Source: Isoetes taiwanensis
Lineage: Eukaryota; Streptophyta; Lycopodiopsida; Isoetales; Isoetaceae
Direction: 5' to 3'
Assembly (NCBI GenBank): GCA_021234155.1
Contig: JAJEKV010000008.1
Coordinates: 7,900,445-7,964,444 of the forward strand
DNA: 64,000 nt
The position numbers were made by a program, and so were the translations under genes. The notes under the pieces are model-generated. The model had not been told where the DNA came from, made no database searches, and worked only from the letters and a program-made list of their open reading frames with translations. Below are positions 45,000 through 57,460 of the stretch, in pieces. Numbering within the stretch: position 1 is the stretch's first letter; the number at the start of each line of letters is the position of its first letter.

Positions 45000-47130
45000 A
45001 CGAAAAATATTGCAAGACTTCATAAACGGACTATTGGGTCATACCCCTGACGGTCCGGGCATTGCAGGAGGCAATAGAAGCGGAGTTGGTGCAACTTTTT
45101 GAAGAGGGCAACTTATGCACTAATGCAAAAAGAGTCACGGTGATGCCCAAGGACTTAAATCTAGCTCGAAGGATTATAAAAGATAAAATCTAGGCCTTTT
45201 TGTATGAAATTTTGCCTCGAAATGTATTAAAGCTCTTCAGTTAATGTAATGTTGTTTAAAAAATTTCGAAAATTTTTGAAAATTGGGTCAAAATTGAGTG
45301 ATTCTGGTCACTCCGCGTCAAACGCATTTCTAAGAGTCTCAGAAATGCACACGAAGTAATTGGATTTTGCCAGAACATTGCTTGGAATGAACATATTTCT
45401 AGTAAGTAAAATGCTAGATAGACTAATTTTGATCAAACGATTCAAGAATAACTTACATTAGTCCAATTGACCACTTTTTGGCAAAAATAAGCCAATTTCC
45501 TGTCTTTCCACGCCAAACACATTTTTGAGAGTCTAAAAAAGGTCATTCATGTAGATAACCGGATTTGCACCATTGGACCTAAATTTGACCCAAAATTGGG
45601 CACTTCTTAGCACTTCAGCCAGAGGAGGACTATGAAGAAGTGGAGGAGCAAGATGAGAAGATGAGAGTAGGTTAGCAGAAAGAATGGGAAGGCAACTTGA
45701 AAGGTATGATGAGTTGAGAAGAGCCACAGAAACTCCAGTGGGCATAACCGCCTTATCTCCAATGGTTATTGAAGGAGAAGAGTACCTCTTTACCAACGAC
45801 ATCCTCCAGCTACTATATTGCTTGGAGCAAGGATTAAGAATCAATGAGCTCCTAAGCATGATTGCAGAAGGATAGAACTGAGACCTCATTGACTACTCAT
45901 ATCAGGAAATTCCTTGGGAAGTAATAGGACGACGCTTCTACGCGGGAGGGACGATGTCCGATGTGGCAGCATATGAGTACATAAGGCAGATCTACCAGTA
46001 GCATCAACCAATCATACAAGAGGAGGAATTCCAGGCAATCTAGAGCACCCTGTACAAGCCGGGGAAAGGACCAAGCACGAGCCGCGCTCTCTGATCAAGC
46101 AGCATAAGAGAGAGGACTCATGTCAATTGGAGAGCGCATGTACCATGTTGAGAGATCATGACGATCTCTTGGCAATGGATGCTTACGACAACGCGGTAGA
46201 TCCACAAAGGGGGAAGACCCTTCTTTACTACCTTCCTGCTCTAAGCCAGGGTCAGATGACAGTATTTCATAGGGACTTCAGCCCAAGAGGAGAAGAGGCC
46301 GTGACACTCCTGATCGCACTCACGAGGTTCGGCCAGTTGCACTTCCTAAGAAAATATACCTCATATTTCATATACCCCTACCATATTTCTTTTATATATA
46401 TACGGAATGCAAGTAAGAAAAACATCCTCTCCCATATATGGGTACGGTTTTGGCCCCAAAAAACCTACTGTACACTCACATGTTTTCTACGGTTTTTTAC
46501 CGAGTGCACCCCCTGGGGGTAAGGTTGATCATGGGCGATGATGGGATCACCTGGGATGTTCCCTAACTTAAACCTCCATGGGCATGATGCATTGTGGGTG
46601 TGCATGATCGAGGGGGTCATGTACAAGGTAGCACGCGATCATGGGCGATGATAGGATCATCTTAACGGACCTTAAGCTCAAATCCTATGGGCCATAATCG
46701 GGTGCAGGTAATAGAGGTAACCTTGAGCTAGTAGTCAGTTCATGGAGGTAATTATGGAGGCGGCTCCCTTAAAACGATAACTTATTAAAGAGGACCGTCA
46801 GGAGGGAGCACATTACAAGAAGAGTAGGAGTTATAAGGTTTGTACTTATATAAACTCCTAAGCTAGTTCTATGATATTATGTGCTAACTTTTAAAATCAT
46901 TAAGGCTATGCAATTTTGTATAAGTGTGTAAGTATAGCCTTACAATTATCGTTATAAGTAAATGTTGGAAGTTGATTATTTCAATAAAGTCTTATGGTTA
47001 TATTCCTTGTTATCGTATCTTGTAACGTTGATGCAGGTTCGTCACCTTACTATAATGCTGAGGATAAGCATTATGCTCGGGGATAAGGCGTTCCCCAAAA
47101 ATATACGGATAAAATCATTATATATTTTAA
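45000..47130. other. Internal region of the LTR element, degenerate
   Basis: Scraps of coding texture remain (LERYDELRRATETPVGITAL at 45693 and EVIGRRFYAGGTMSDVAAY near 45920) but no retroviral enzyme motif can be found. The part from 46340 to 47130 looks non-coding. Confidence 0.5.
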
Positions 47131-48639
47131 GGTCATGTCACCATACAAGCCTACTATGGTAGGCTTGTACACCTCAAGCGTGAATAGGGAAGCATGGCCA
47201 AGTTATATGACATAACCTTGCCAACCTTAGGATGGAACCATTTCCACATGGCCCCATCCTATTGGGCAACCCGACACTCGGTCGCACCCTAGAGCCACGT
47301 GGCATGACATGGCAACCCCAACATACTTATGGCCTAACCCTAACCCGAAGTTACTTTTTGGCTCCTACTGTCTTGGAACCCTAATTTGCCCAAAACTCCG
47401 TTTCGAGGACCGTTTGTTGCAACATAGCACAGATCAGCAGCCCCAAGACCGTGTTCACGTTAGAGGGTGTGGGAGCTACCCCGAATCACGTGCAAGCCAT
47501 GGAGATGCCAGGAGCGAGTGGAAGTTCTTCCGAACAGTTATCTGGAGTAGTTCCTAGGTAGATCCTCTGAAAGTTAGGACTCCAGGTGCGCTAGTATCTC
47601 GTATTTCTAGTAGAGCCCTCCTGCATGTGATTAGGATTAGATGTTATTCTCATTACTTATCATGTTAGGTGGATATACGATGTTAGTTGATCAAGCTTGC
47701 ACCTCTTGTGTTGGAAAGGGAGGTAGAGACGTAGTAGCCTTGTTTAGATGATGTTCTAGTTTAGACACTTTAGTTCCTATTATATGCGGCCTATGCATAG
47801 AGCCCATCAGGCTATGGAAGTTATGGAGTGACTGAGCACCACAGAACGGGGTCATTGGCAAGATGTGGGGAGGGGGACGGGGGTCCCTGCTGATCAGCGC
47901 GACTATTGGGGACCCGACACGATCTAGGCTTATAGTCGGTCACTTTGTGAGGACCGGGTATAGATCTGGCACTTCCTGGATCGATAATGTCGCCCTGATC
48001 CTCAGGAGTTGGAAGGGCTTGGTCTGGCTCCTATTTTAGGAAGTTCAGTCAGGGACGAATGTGTATCGCCACGTTCTCTAGCCACCTATCGAACCATTAT
48101 GCTCCAAAAGGGGGGTTCTGCCTTTCCTACCTCAACAGACCGGGGAGATGCAATCCGGAGTAGCCTCGTAGGGTGATACCTTAAGGTTGCGTATCTAGAA
48201 GGTTACAGTCACTTCAGAGCTTGTTCTAGTCCATCTGCAAAGTATGCACAGGAGGGGCGGATGGAGTAGTCAACCCTAGACATTGTTTACTATCTTGAGA
48301 CCCAGCCATCAGTCTACTTTCCTTATAAGTCTGTGCCTGGGTAGGAGCTTATATGTTTTTCGATATGTTGGTATCTATGATGGATCAATGGATGGATGGA
48401 TGTGCTACGCTTTGTAGTAATTTATTATATTGCATTGTTTACTAGTGCTAATGTTGTAGTATGCTTCCAATGTTGTAGGAGTCCATAGGGCACGGGCGCG
48501 CGAGATACCCCCCGTGTCTCCCTTCCTGCAATCCCAGGAATGGGGCAGATGGAGGGCCCATGTAGCAGACGATCCTTTGTTTGCAAGAGCATAAATGCCA
48601 CAGAGATTCTGTGGGAGGTTTATTAAACCTCATGGGTCA

Positions 48640-49290
48640 TCAACATGTTGATCTGGCTTCATTTCATGGTCTTTGGATACTAGGGTAGTCTTCATGGCCA
48701 AGGATAAATGGGGCAGATGGCCAGTGATTAAGTGGAAGCATGAACATGAATGGGGCATTGTTAATGTTTATGCCTGTAATGTACCTAGGTAGAGAACCAT
48801 TATGTGGGTCTCTTTGAGAACTAAGATGAAAAAAAATCAGAAGATAACATTGCGTGGTTGCTTTTTGAAGATTTCAAATGGTTGAGAATGCGACTGATAG
48901 ACTTGGTGGTGGTGAGATAGTTTCAAGTTTTGAGAAAGAACAGTGGGACATACTCCTGTTTGAACATTGTTATTCTAGAGATTCCAAGCAATGCAGGCTT
49001 TACCTGGTCCAATGGCACTTTAGAGGAAACAAGAGCAGCTAGACATGATAGGTGCTATGCCAACATGCATGCGTGCCATTTGCTCCCTAGCATCTTTCAC
49101 AAAAATTACGTGCTTCAAACCTTGTCTGACCGTCATTCTCAAATAATCAGGCATAATGATTTGCCCACTCATGTATGTGGGAAGACAGTCTTCAAGCTCA
49201 ACATCTATTATCTCAAAGATGTTGATAGCTGCAAATAGGTTTGGGTCCACTCTGTCTTCTACGAGTCCCATGAAAACCGTTGTATATGCT
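48640..49290 (+). mobile_element. LINE endonuclease fragment
   Basis: Across shifting plus frames the endonuclease (EEP) domain can be followed: WGIVNVYACNVPR (48750), a glutamate-aspartate core scrap, then FTWSNGTLEETRAARHDRCY (49005) and LQTLSDRHSQI (49115), which corresponds to the LSDHHPI catalytic end of the domain, with the H of SDH changed to R. Several frameshifts. It abuts the truncated right LTR. Confidence 0.65.
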
Positions 49291-49459
49291 CTGCCAATAT
49301 CAAGTCTTTTGTGAGAAGTGGGGTCGTTAGGACTCTGGGCTTGGATTATTAATTAGTTAATAATTAATATTTTATTAATGTCCACAGAAGCCCTTGGGCT
49401 ATGGGACAAACATGCCAAGTACAAATCAACAGTATTGGTAGATTCAAATTATATCAGCT

Positions 49460-50960
49460 AGATTTGGCACCCTCTAGGAGTTCACGAATATACTTGCCTG
49501 TATAGGGTAGCGTATCATGCTGATTAACCATGTCGGCTAGAGGTATACTCCAATCTATCATAGGGTACTTAGCACGAATGCTATCATGTTTGACACAGAA
49601 ATGGATGACGTGATTTTCAGTTTCAACATCAGAGCCACAGGAGCAAATTCTTTGAGCACATCAATTTTTAGCCAACGGCCTTTCTCTATCATCAATCCAT
49701 GAGAGCTCATGTGTATGCAAGCAATGGCCCAAACCAATCCAGGAGACACACCATAATGGCACAAATATGGTTCTATCTTGTGTTCTCTAATAGGGTTAAA
49801 ATCCCTGATATAATAGCCAACCTTTGCCTTGTTGGTAAAATCAAAGTAAGCCAAAAAGGCTCTCTTTTTAAACCCATCACATTGACCATTAATAGGCAGG
49901 CTGAATCTACCAAACCAATTACATAGGTCTCGGTACCAACATGCTTTATCTTCTGCTACAAGTTGCTTTGAAGCATCTAAAGCATTTTTCACCAAGGTGC
50001 TATAACCCATCTCATTCTTTCTCTGCAAATACTTTGTTGTCCTGTACATAGCATATACTTCTAGAGGGAAAGATCCACTGTCAAACAACATAATTTCATA
50101 TGGTACAGCCCGCTTGACCTTCAAAGTCAGGTGCATCCATGCCTTCTACAACGATTCCAGTTCATTCCATTTGGATTTACAGATAGGAGGCCCCCATATC
50201 TCACTCGCATACAGAGCCACTGGTAGCACAAATGCACAAAGGCCAAAAGGTGATATGTGCATGTTTACATACATTTGCCAATGCATAAAAAGCTTTTAAG
50301 GCAGCTGATATCCAGTGATCCACACCGTTAGTCCATACTTTACGTCCAACCGAGACCTCATGGCCAAGGTAATTATAAGAGCTCAATCGGCTTACCCTAA
50401 TAGTATAATGTTGTTTGTTGCTTCCCAAAGCACAAGATACTAGTTTTGCGCAAGTTGACTGTGAGACCAAATTGCAAGCAAAAATCAACTAATGCATCAA
50501 GCTATTGCTGCAATTCTGGCTGGAGAATGAGCAAACCAAAGCAAATGATCTGCATAAAGTAGTAATATTACCATATATGCGAGAAAATGAGCAACCTGAT
50601 CGTTGAAGGAACACTTCCAGCTAATCAATGTATAGCCAGAATAGTATAGGCGAAAGCGGGCAACCCTGCTTTACACCTATCTCACTAATGATTACATCAG
50701 ATAAGCCTTCTGGAGTGGCAACTCTACCTCTTACTGTCTCATAAAGTCTTCCAATTGCTAGAATCCAATCACCAGGTACTCCAAGTTGGCCGAAACGACC
50801 AATAGCTTTTGACGGGGTATGGTGTTAAATGCTTTAGCAAAATCGATAAAACAGCATAACAAAGGTTTACTATGCGCGAGAAGCAGAACTTGGGAGACAC
50901 GTTTAGGAATTGAAGGAATTGGGCGCCCAAGTTAAAAGCAGGACTTGCCTGGCTTAAAGA
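49460..50960 (-). mobile_element. LINE ORF2 (reverse transcriptase to C-terminal zinc segment), decayed
   Basis: On the minus strand, with frameshifts, the reverse transcriptase can be read: FIDFAKAFNTIPRQKLLV, then IGVKQGCPLSPILF and the catalytic site as YADHL, where YADDL is expected. KLVSCALGSNKQHYTIRVSR and YNYLGHEVSVGRKVWTNG follow. Further down come SGSFPLEVYAMYRTTKYLQR and a zinc segment RICSCGSDVETENHVIHFC (about 49640-49580). The last matches the C-terminal zinc segment of the TTCTA-tailed LINE at 21913-22724, so both belong to one clade. The second catalytic aspartate is replaced by histidine. Confidence 0.8.
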
Positions 50961-50984
50961 TAGGGACAGGTGTTTCAAAGCTTC

Positions 50985-53280
50985 TTTTCGGGCAGCTCGT
51001 CTGAAGAGTCGGAGTACCGCTCTAATTTTGCTTCAGCTTGAGAATGGCGATATCATCTCCTCCCCAGAGCAGATAAAGCAATTCCTTTCAATGCATTTCA
51101 GTTCCTTCTTTGCGAAGAAACACTTTCTTTGAGGATGAAACGCAAGACATTGTGCTATCGAAAGTGTCTTCGATAATTTCTCTGCCTCAGAAACAACAGC
51201 CAGAAGTTCCACTCACCATTCAAAATCTCGAAAAAGCAGTTTTCCTCATGGGTGCCGATAAGTGTCTGGGGATGGAGGGTATCCTTGTTGATTTTTTCAG
51301 GGTCTCTTGGGATTGGTCATCGGAATTGCTTTGGCAGACATATCAGGATATGATGTAGTCACAACAGTTAGATAAGGTTCTCAACATTGACGTTATCACT
51401 CTAATTCCAAATGTCAAAGAGTCTAGAACGATTTCAGACTGGCGACCTATTACCTTGTTGTCGATTGTCTACAAAGATCATAGCAAAGGCATATGCAGAA
51501 TGGTTAAAGGTGATCCTGGGGGAAACAATCAATCAGGAGCAGTCGGGCTTCTTGTTGGGTCGACATATTCTACAATGTTGCAACCACATATGAAGGTTGG
51601 GCAAGACGAACCAAGCAATGTGAAATGGAAATTGTCGAGGTCAGTTAAGGCAGCAATGGTTCTCAGATTGTGTGCAACTAGTTTGCAGGTGACACTTTCC
51701 TTCTTCTGGAGGCATCCGAAGGAAATCTTGATAGGACGAAGCAGCTCCTGGATCTCTTTTCCCTGGCATCTGGATGTTTGTTGAACTGGCAAAAGTGCAG
51801 TGCTATATGGGTGCTGGATACTCCTCCTCCAACATGCATTCAGCCTTATCCATGGTCACTTGTCTCGTCCAACACTGTCACCAGACTCCTGGACGTGCCA
51901 CTTGGTATTGAGATGGATACTGCACAAGCTTGGGATTAGGTTATCCTAGGCCTTCAGCGGCATCTGCTTTCGTGGAGAGGGGCATCACTCTCTGTGGCTG
52001 GACATATACAGGTGGCCAAGTCTATGCTAAATAACACTCACATCTACATCACTTCTGCTAGCTCTAGTCTCAAAATTCAAAGAGATATGAGGCACTATAT
52101 GTAATTTGGTTTGGGGCGCGAATGAAACTGGAGCAACAACAGTGTGTGCACTCAAAGAGGGAGGGTGACCTTGCTATGATGGACTTATCACTCCATAGTA
52201 AGGTATTAATCTTAAAGTTCATATGGAGAATTCTTTTTGATCAGACGCAGTCTTGTGGCATGCGTTTGCTTGTCCAGGCTTTACAACATTCTTGTGCATT
52301 TGGCAAATCCTCCCTCGTCCCTTGTTTGTCCTGGGCTTTGTTTTACCCTTGAATCCATCTCTTCATGCTTTTCCTTTCCTTCATGGAGTTTCCAAAACTT
52401 GGAAAGATGTCAGCTCATTGGTTACCTTCCATTCTCTAAATTGGTCCTAGCCCTCTTCCCCCTTTCCGTGGACATCTTTGCACACCTCCCTGACTCCACT
52501 CCTTTAGCCTCTACAATGCATCCTAAGACTCAATGCATGTGGCAATCTGCTACATAGTTCAGCTTGATGTAATGGGCGCTTCCGCTCATGGAAGGAATAA
52601 GAGACACCTACAGATTGTCTTGGCTAGATTACTACATATGGGAAAGATGTTACAGATAATATTCCCTTGTGGCCTAACTTGGGGGATGAGCATCCATCGA
52701 CATAGTGGCAACTAAGGCTTCTTAAGGCGAATCACATATTACTTTGGTCTAGAGTATGGGACAAGAATGTCATACCATAGCAGTCAGTTCTCTTGTGGCA
52801 AGTTGTGCATAGAACATTGAGCACTAATGTTTGGGTCCACGCCAAGCCTCTATGTCAGTCCTCTTATGTCCAAGCACCCGAAGCAATTGAGCATTGTTTT
52901 GTACTTTGTAGTGATCTCTACCCCATCTGGTTAGGTACATATTCTTGCTTTCGTACATACCTCACAAGTCAGCAAATTCTCTTAGGCATTTTCCTTGACA
53001 GATGGCCTCGCTTCAAAAAGAGGACATTCAATATCTGCAGGGCTCTATTTTGTTGGATGATTTGGAAATGCAGATGCCATCTGGTCTTCAGAGGCTTGAG
53101 TAGCCTTTTCGTGGGCCTCTACCAACAAATGAAATCCCATCTACATGATCAGTTTTTGGCTTCAAAATTACGTCTGGATATCAAGGATGAGGTTTGGGGT
53201 TATCTCCACCTCCCTTGACTTCCCATTGTATTAGCATCTTCTTATTAATATAAGATTCCTTTGTTCTTCGAAAATAAAAA
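50985..53280 (+). mobile_element. LINE ORF2, internally decayed, zf-RVT end
   Basis: Starts inside the region before the reverse transcriptase (LLQLENGDIISSPEQIKQFL). It continues through EKAVFLMGADKCLGMEGILV (51224), LATYYLVVDCLQRS and SGFLLGRHILQCCNHI (51540), much frame-shifted and with internal loss. It ends with a zf-RVT domain (LLWQVVHRTLSTNVWVHA, APEAIEHCFVLCSDL, ALFCWMIWKCRCHLVF) stopping at 53218. An A-rich tail with aaaat units (53268-53288) follows. The zinc segment has lost its first CPLC pair (QSSYVQAPEAIEHC). Confidence 0.8.
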
Positions 53281-53289
53281 TAAAAATAA

Positions 53290-54290
53290 GGTTAGAAACA
53301 GTATAAGATCAATAACATAGCAATAGAGCTGGAAGATGGGATAGTAGAAAAAAGTCAGTACTTAAAAATTGTGGGCCAAAAAGATAAATAAACGTACATC
53401 TCTACATTTCTTAGAATAATCTAGAACCAATATTTGGTTCTCGTTCGTGGCAACAAGAACCACCCAATCAAGCAGGAGTTTTTCCAGAAATCAACTTAAA
53501 ATAGTGTTTTGCAGACCCCTTACCATCATTTGTAAAAAAGATAAACTTGCAGCGTAGAAATGGCCCAATATGCTGCTAACATTCTCAGATGAAATGATTA
53601 GAGCACGTTAATATCAAATGCATGTACTGGCTAGAGCACATTAATATCAAATGCATGTATTGGCTTTAAGATTAATAGTGAACTGCATACTGAATCTTGA
53701 AGGAAACAAATGTTTCTAGCCTTAGCTACAAACTATTGTCTAACTTGAAGGAAACAAATGTATGTAACCTGAAGTACAAATTGAAGGGAAGCAAATATAT
53801 CTAGCCTTAACTACAAACTGTTCTATGCACCATCCGGAAGAAAAAAAATCAAATAATACCAACATGGTGCCTAGGTATACAACTTACCACAGAAAACTGG
53901 CCTATGTTGCTCCTGCAACAACACATGGTTCCAAAAAAGCACTTCAACAGAATTCCTTGAGCATACAAAAATTCTTCTCTGGGTACATAGTTGCTTTCCC
54001 TGAATATCAACAAACAGAAGGTGGAGACATGAAAAATCTCAATCATGATCGTTTGACAAGGGCATAGCTCCAAGGCCAATCTCATTCGGCCAAATGGCAT
54101 CAAGGGAAGATCTAAGCGTCCAACAGGAATATCTTATGAAATATGCCAATGCTTCATCCCACACACTTAGGGGCAATGTACCAATTCATCCAAGAAACAT
54201 GGCTGTATCATATGTAATCCGCGACCTTTACCACTTTTTAGGGCCACACAACTGGCCTTTTATAAAAGCTAGCCTATCCACGTGTCAAAA
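53290..54290. other. Intergenic stretch without recognised gene
   Basis: Short direct repeats (agagcacgttaatatcaaat / agagcacattaatatcaaat at 53600-53655; cttgaaggaaacaaatgt at 53697 and 53744). No gene seen. Confidence 0.5.
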
Positions 54291-54292
54291 AA

Positions 54293-54792
54293 TCTGAGCT
54301 GGTTATGGCTTAAGCCATTTGATCATGATCTACCAGACGGTCTTCAAAATTCGATGGCCGTTCTGGACCGTCGCCTAGGTTAGAGCAGAAGATGCTCCAC
54401 AAAGGTATGGATCGACGCCTTATGAGACTCCACAAAAGTAAATCAGAGTTTAACTTAGCTCCTATTTATCGTAGCTCTATTTCAGTCTTAATTAAGATCA
54501 TATTCAAGATCATAGTTCCCGGCATCACAGGATAATTTGAGTTGGATGTGGCTTAAGCCATTCGATCATGATCTAGAATAGACTATTTTCAAAATTCAAT
54601 GGCCATTCTGGACCGTCGCCTAGGTTAGATCAGAAGATGCTCCACAAAGGTATGGATCGTAGCCTATGGTTAGGTCAGAAGATGCTCCACAAAGGTAACT
54701 CAGGGTTTTTCTAGCTCCTATTTATCGTAGCTTTACCCAGCCTTAATTAAGATCATATTCAAGATTATAGTTCCCGGCATCACAGAATAATG
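54293..54792 (+). repeat. Tandem duplication of about 245 bp
   Basis: Two units, starting tgagctggttatggcttaag (54293) and tgagttggatgtggcttaag (54539), each run through ctggaccgtcgcctaggtta and end with atagttcccggcatcacag. In the second unit a piece cagaagatgctccacaaagg is itself duplicated. Non-coding. Confidence 0.85.
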
Positions 54793-54938
54793 ACATGCTG
54801 GCATTTGAGACGTGATTTACCTTGCCATGCCATTTGCATTTCGGATTCTCACTTCGGTATGGACCAACATGTCTATTTGCCAGAGTTTGCTCTGTAATCT
54901 GTGCAAGTTGATGTTTAGATGTGGTGGCGTCAGTTCTA

Positions 54939-55024
54939 GCTGCAAAGGCATGTGCAATGCATTCTTTAGTAAAAACCTCTGGCTGCAAAGGCATGCGCAA
55001 TGCATTCTTTAGTAAAAACTTCTG
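54939..55024 (+). repeat. 43-bp tandem duplication
   Basis: gctgcaaaggcatgtgcaat at 54939 and gctgcaaaggcatgcgcaat at 54982, each followed by gcattctttagtaaaaac. Two units with two or three differences. Confidence 0.88.
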
Positions 55025-55029
55025 CATGA

Positions 55030-57235
55030 CATGATTAAAAGTTTTATCTGATGAACAGGGCCTGAGTGATAATTTCTCCGGTGCTAGCCTTTATATGGCA
55101 ATTATACAGTCTATGGCTTTTAATTCGTCAACACAAAGGTATGCCTGTCTGTATGTCTTTTTAAGTTGTCGGCTGCCTTCAATGTGTCAAATAAGAAGGA
55201 ACGATTTGAACTCAATGCACCAGCATATGGCTACGGCTCTTTTACATTAATTATTGGAATTTGAAGGACCAAAACGTTCCCCTTTGCTATGATGTAAGAC
55301 AACAATGGTAGTCAATCCACATTTTGATCTACATACCTTGCTGCTGATGTGTTGCAGAGCCAAAAATTCTATATGAAAATGCAGCATTCTGTATCTCTAA
55401 TGTGGCTACTCATCGCTCCTTCAGCCTGACATTTCCTTTCTAGGTTTACCTTAATCAATTATTATCAGCTCATAATGTTGCAAACTCATAAAGAGCGTAT
55501 ATGTGCTGGCACAAGATCAATTCTTGGTTCGTTTTTGAGGTTATGACGCTGCATATTGCTTTGTAAGCCTCCTGTCTTTTCTTGGATTATAGGGTCTGTG
55601 CTTATACTCAGTATAATAGGGTATCTCTGCATAGGCATCCTCTAAACTAGTGGCCAGACAGAGTATTATAGTTTCGTAGCTCCCCAATTCCAGGCAATTG
55701 CATCAGAATATAGGGCTGTGCATATGCTCAGTACTTCTGCATAGGGATCCTCTAAACTATTGACTAAGCTTCCCAAAGAGTACGGATGCAATAGAATTGA
55801 CAATTCCTTTTTGGAACAGTTAACTATCCATTTGGCGTTACTTTATTTTCTCGGTTTAGGCTTAGTGTGATTTAGCTAAATGATGTTGAAAATTAGTTGC
55901 TCGTGTCCTTTCAAAAAAGTCTTCGCTTCCAACTTCAAAAAGTGCATGAGTCCTGTGGCGGACCCTCAGCCTGCCGTAACCTGCTGCAGTCTTGTTGCTA
56001 ACTTTCTTTGTATTTTGTTTGGTGGGTAATGCCTAACTATCTAGTTCTTTCTCATTGTAACTTCTACTTTTTAAGATACTTGTTTGAGGATTTTTCATTA
56101 TGCTTATGGACGATATCGCATTACGCATATGTAGGTTTTTGAAGGCAGCTCAATTGGATGGAAGGATTATCTCTTAAGGGTCTTTATTCTGGTTTAAATG
56201 GAAACGTTGCTGGAGTTCTACAGTAAGTGCTTTCTTGTTTATTTACAGGTTATAAATTTCCGTACAAAACTCTATTTCACTTTGTATCAAAGGCATGACT
56301 GTATGAAGAATCATTATATTTTAGACAATCTATGAAACAAAGCAAACAATTCTAAGAACATCCACATCTGCATGAATTTTTGGTGCTTATGACAAGCAGG
56401 TTTGCAAATGCACCATATTTTGCTCGAATTGTTTAAGCATGAATGCAAGGGAAGGAGGCACAGAGGAGGACCCTAAATGAAGTAATTTATGCCCTTTAGA
56501 ACTTGGTAGGAAGTAAAGGATCATAGATGGCACAGGGGAATGCTATTCCATCAGGGGTTCAGAGGGGCCTTACATCCTATGCCTGGAGGCAATTGAGTTT
56601 GACTAACTAATTGGGTGTGTATACGAACCTGTCGAGCAGAAGCTACTTAAAATATTTTTAGGTTATTTTAGTTCAATTGCTGATCTGCCATTACATAGTT
56701 TAGCACATTGGTTCTTCTTACTTGGTAAAACTGGCCATTGAAACTTACATGATTTAAATTGAAATTCTTGTAAGAAAAGAAACCACATCTACTACCAGCT
56801 TCTACAAATTCCTGCTTTTAAATAACCATGATATATGATGAAAACAACAAAAATTGAGGACCCAGTACAACTGCATAGTACAACGGCATACAGTCCCAGA
56901 TATGGTGATATGCTTGTACACAGTGTTTACTACGACAAATGGTACAGAGTTATGTAGATGCTGGTTTCTAATGGGCAGAGAGGATAAGCTGCCACTCAAT
57001 AGTACAGAAATGGTTGAGAGAAACGGCCTCTCGGCCATACAGTCCAAAAATACAATGAGAACATCAATGCTTTCTGAGGGGGATGTCTGAAGTTTATTTA
57101 CATTTAACTTTTATTGTCTCATTCGGAGTTATGACGATGCATATTCCTTTTCTGCGGAACTTGAGCATAGAGCGACGTGCGATTGCTGAAAGCTTATGAA
57201 AACTTAAGAGTAAGAAGTAAGAATTCATTGTTGTA
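55030..57235. other. Intergenic stretch, upstream of the PPR fragment
   Basis: No domain found. It may contain intron remains of the decayed PPR gene. Two related passages (cttatactcagtataatagg... and gcatatgctcagtacttctg... each followed by gcatag and atcctctaaac) lie at 55608-55650 and 55717-55760. Confidence 0.45.
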
Positions 57236-57236
57236 G

Positions 57237-57460
57237 GGGTTTAATTGATGAAGGTTGTCATTGTTTTGATTCTATGTCACAAGATTATCTCTTGAGACCA
57301 TTAGCAGATCATTGCAGAGGCATGCTTTCACTTTTAGGCAGAGTGTGGCAAATAGATGAAGTTGAGGATTTTCTTAATAAAATACCAATAGAGCCTGATT
57401 TGTTGAGTTGGGCTGAATTCCTGGGATGTTCTGAGTGCCACGAAAAAAATGCACCTTAGA
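57237..57460 (+). pseudogene. Pentatricopeptide repeat (PPR) protein fragment, PLS-class tail
   Basis: One plus frame reads GLIDEGCHCFDSMSQDY, then CRGMLSLLGRVWQIDEVEDF and LNKIPIEPDLLSWAEFLGC, stopping at 57460. This is the last repeats of a plant PLS-type PPR protein, just before the E motif; such proteins bind organellar RNA for editing or processing. A tgttgtag|G acceptor-like site directly precedes it. No upstream repeats are found and the E/DYW part is absent or out of frame, so it is a relic. Intact members have more than 400 residues. Confidence 0.78.

Larger units (their letters stand above)
41377..48577 (+). mobile_element. Non-autonomous LTR retrotransposon with nested LINE
   Basis: Left LTR: 41377-41468 and 43200-44320. 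Right LTR: 47136-48577 (starts tgtcaccatacaag; its 3' end is cut). Directly after the left LTR, tggtatcaaagcaa at 44324-44337 matches the usual primer site for initiator methionine tRNA (TGGTATCAGAGC). The internal part of 2.8 kb has no protease, reverse transcriptase or integrase, only a basic open frame (44511-44990) and scraps at 45684-46330, so it depends on another element. The left LTR lost its first 14 bases at a LINE poly(A) and about 275 bases at the nested LINE; the right LTR ends where a LINE endonuclease fragment begins. Confidence 0.75.

Noticed and set aside
54293-55024. CRISPR-like array
   Set aside because: The units are simple tandem duplications without spacers, in a plant nuclear genome.
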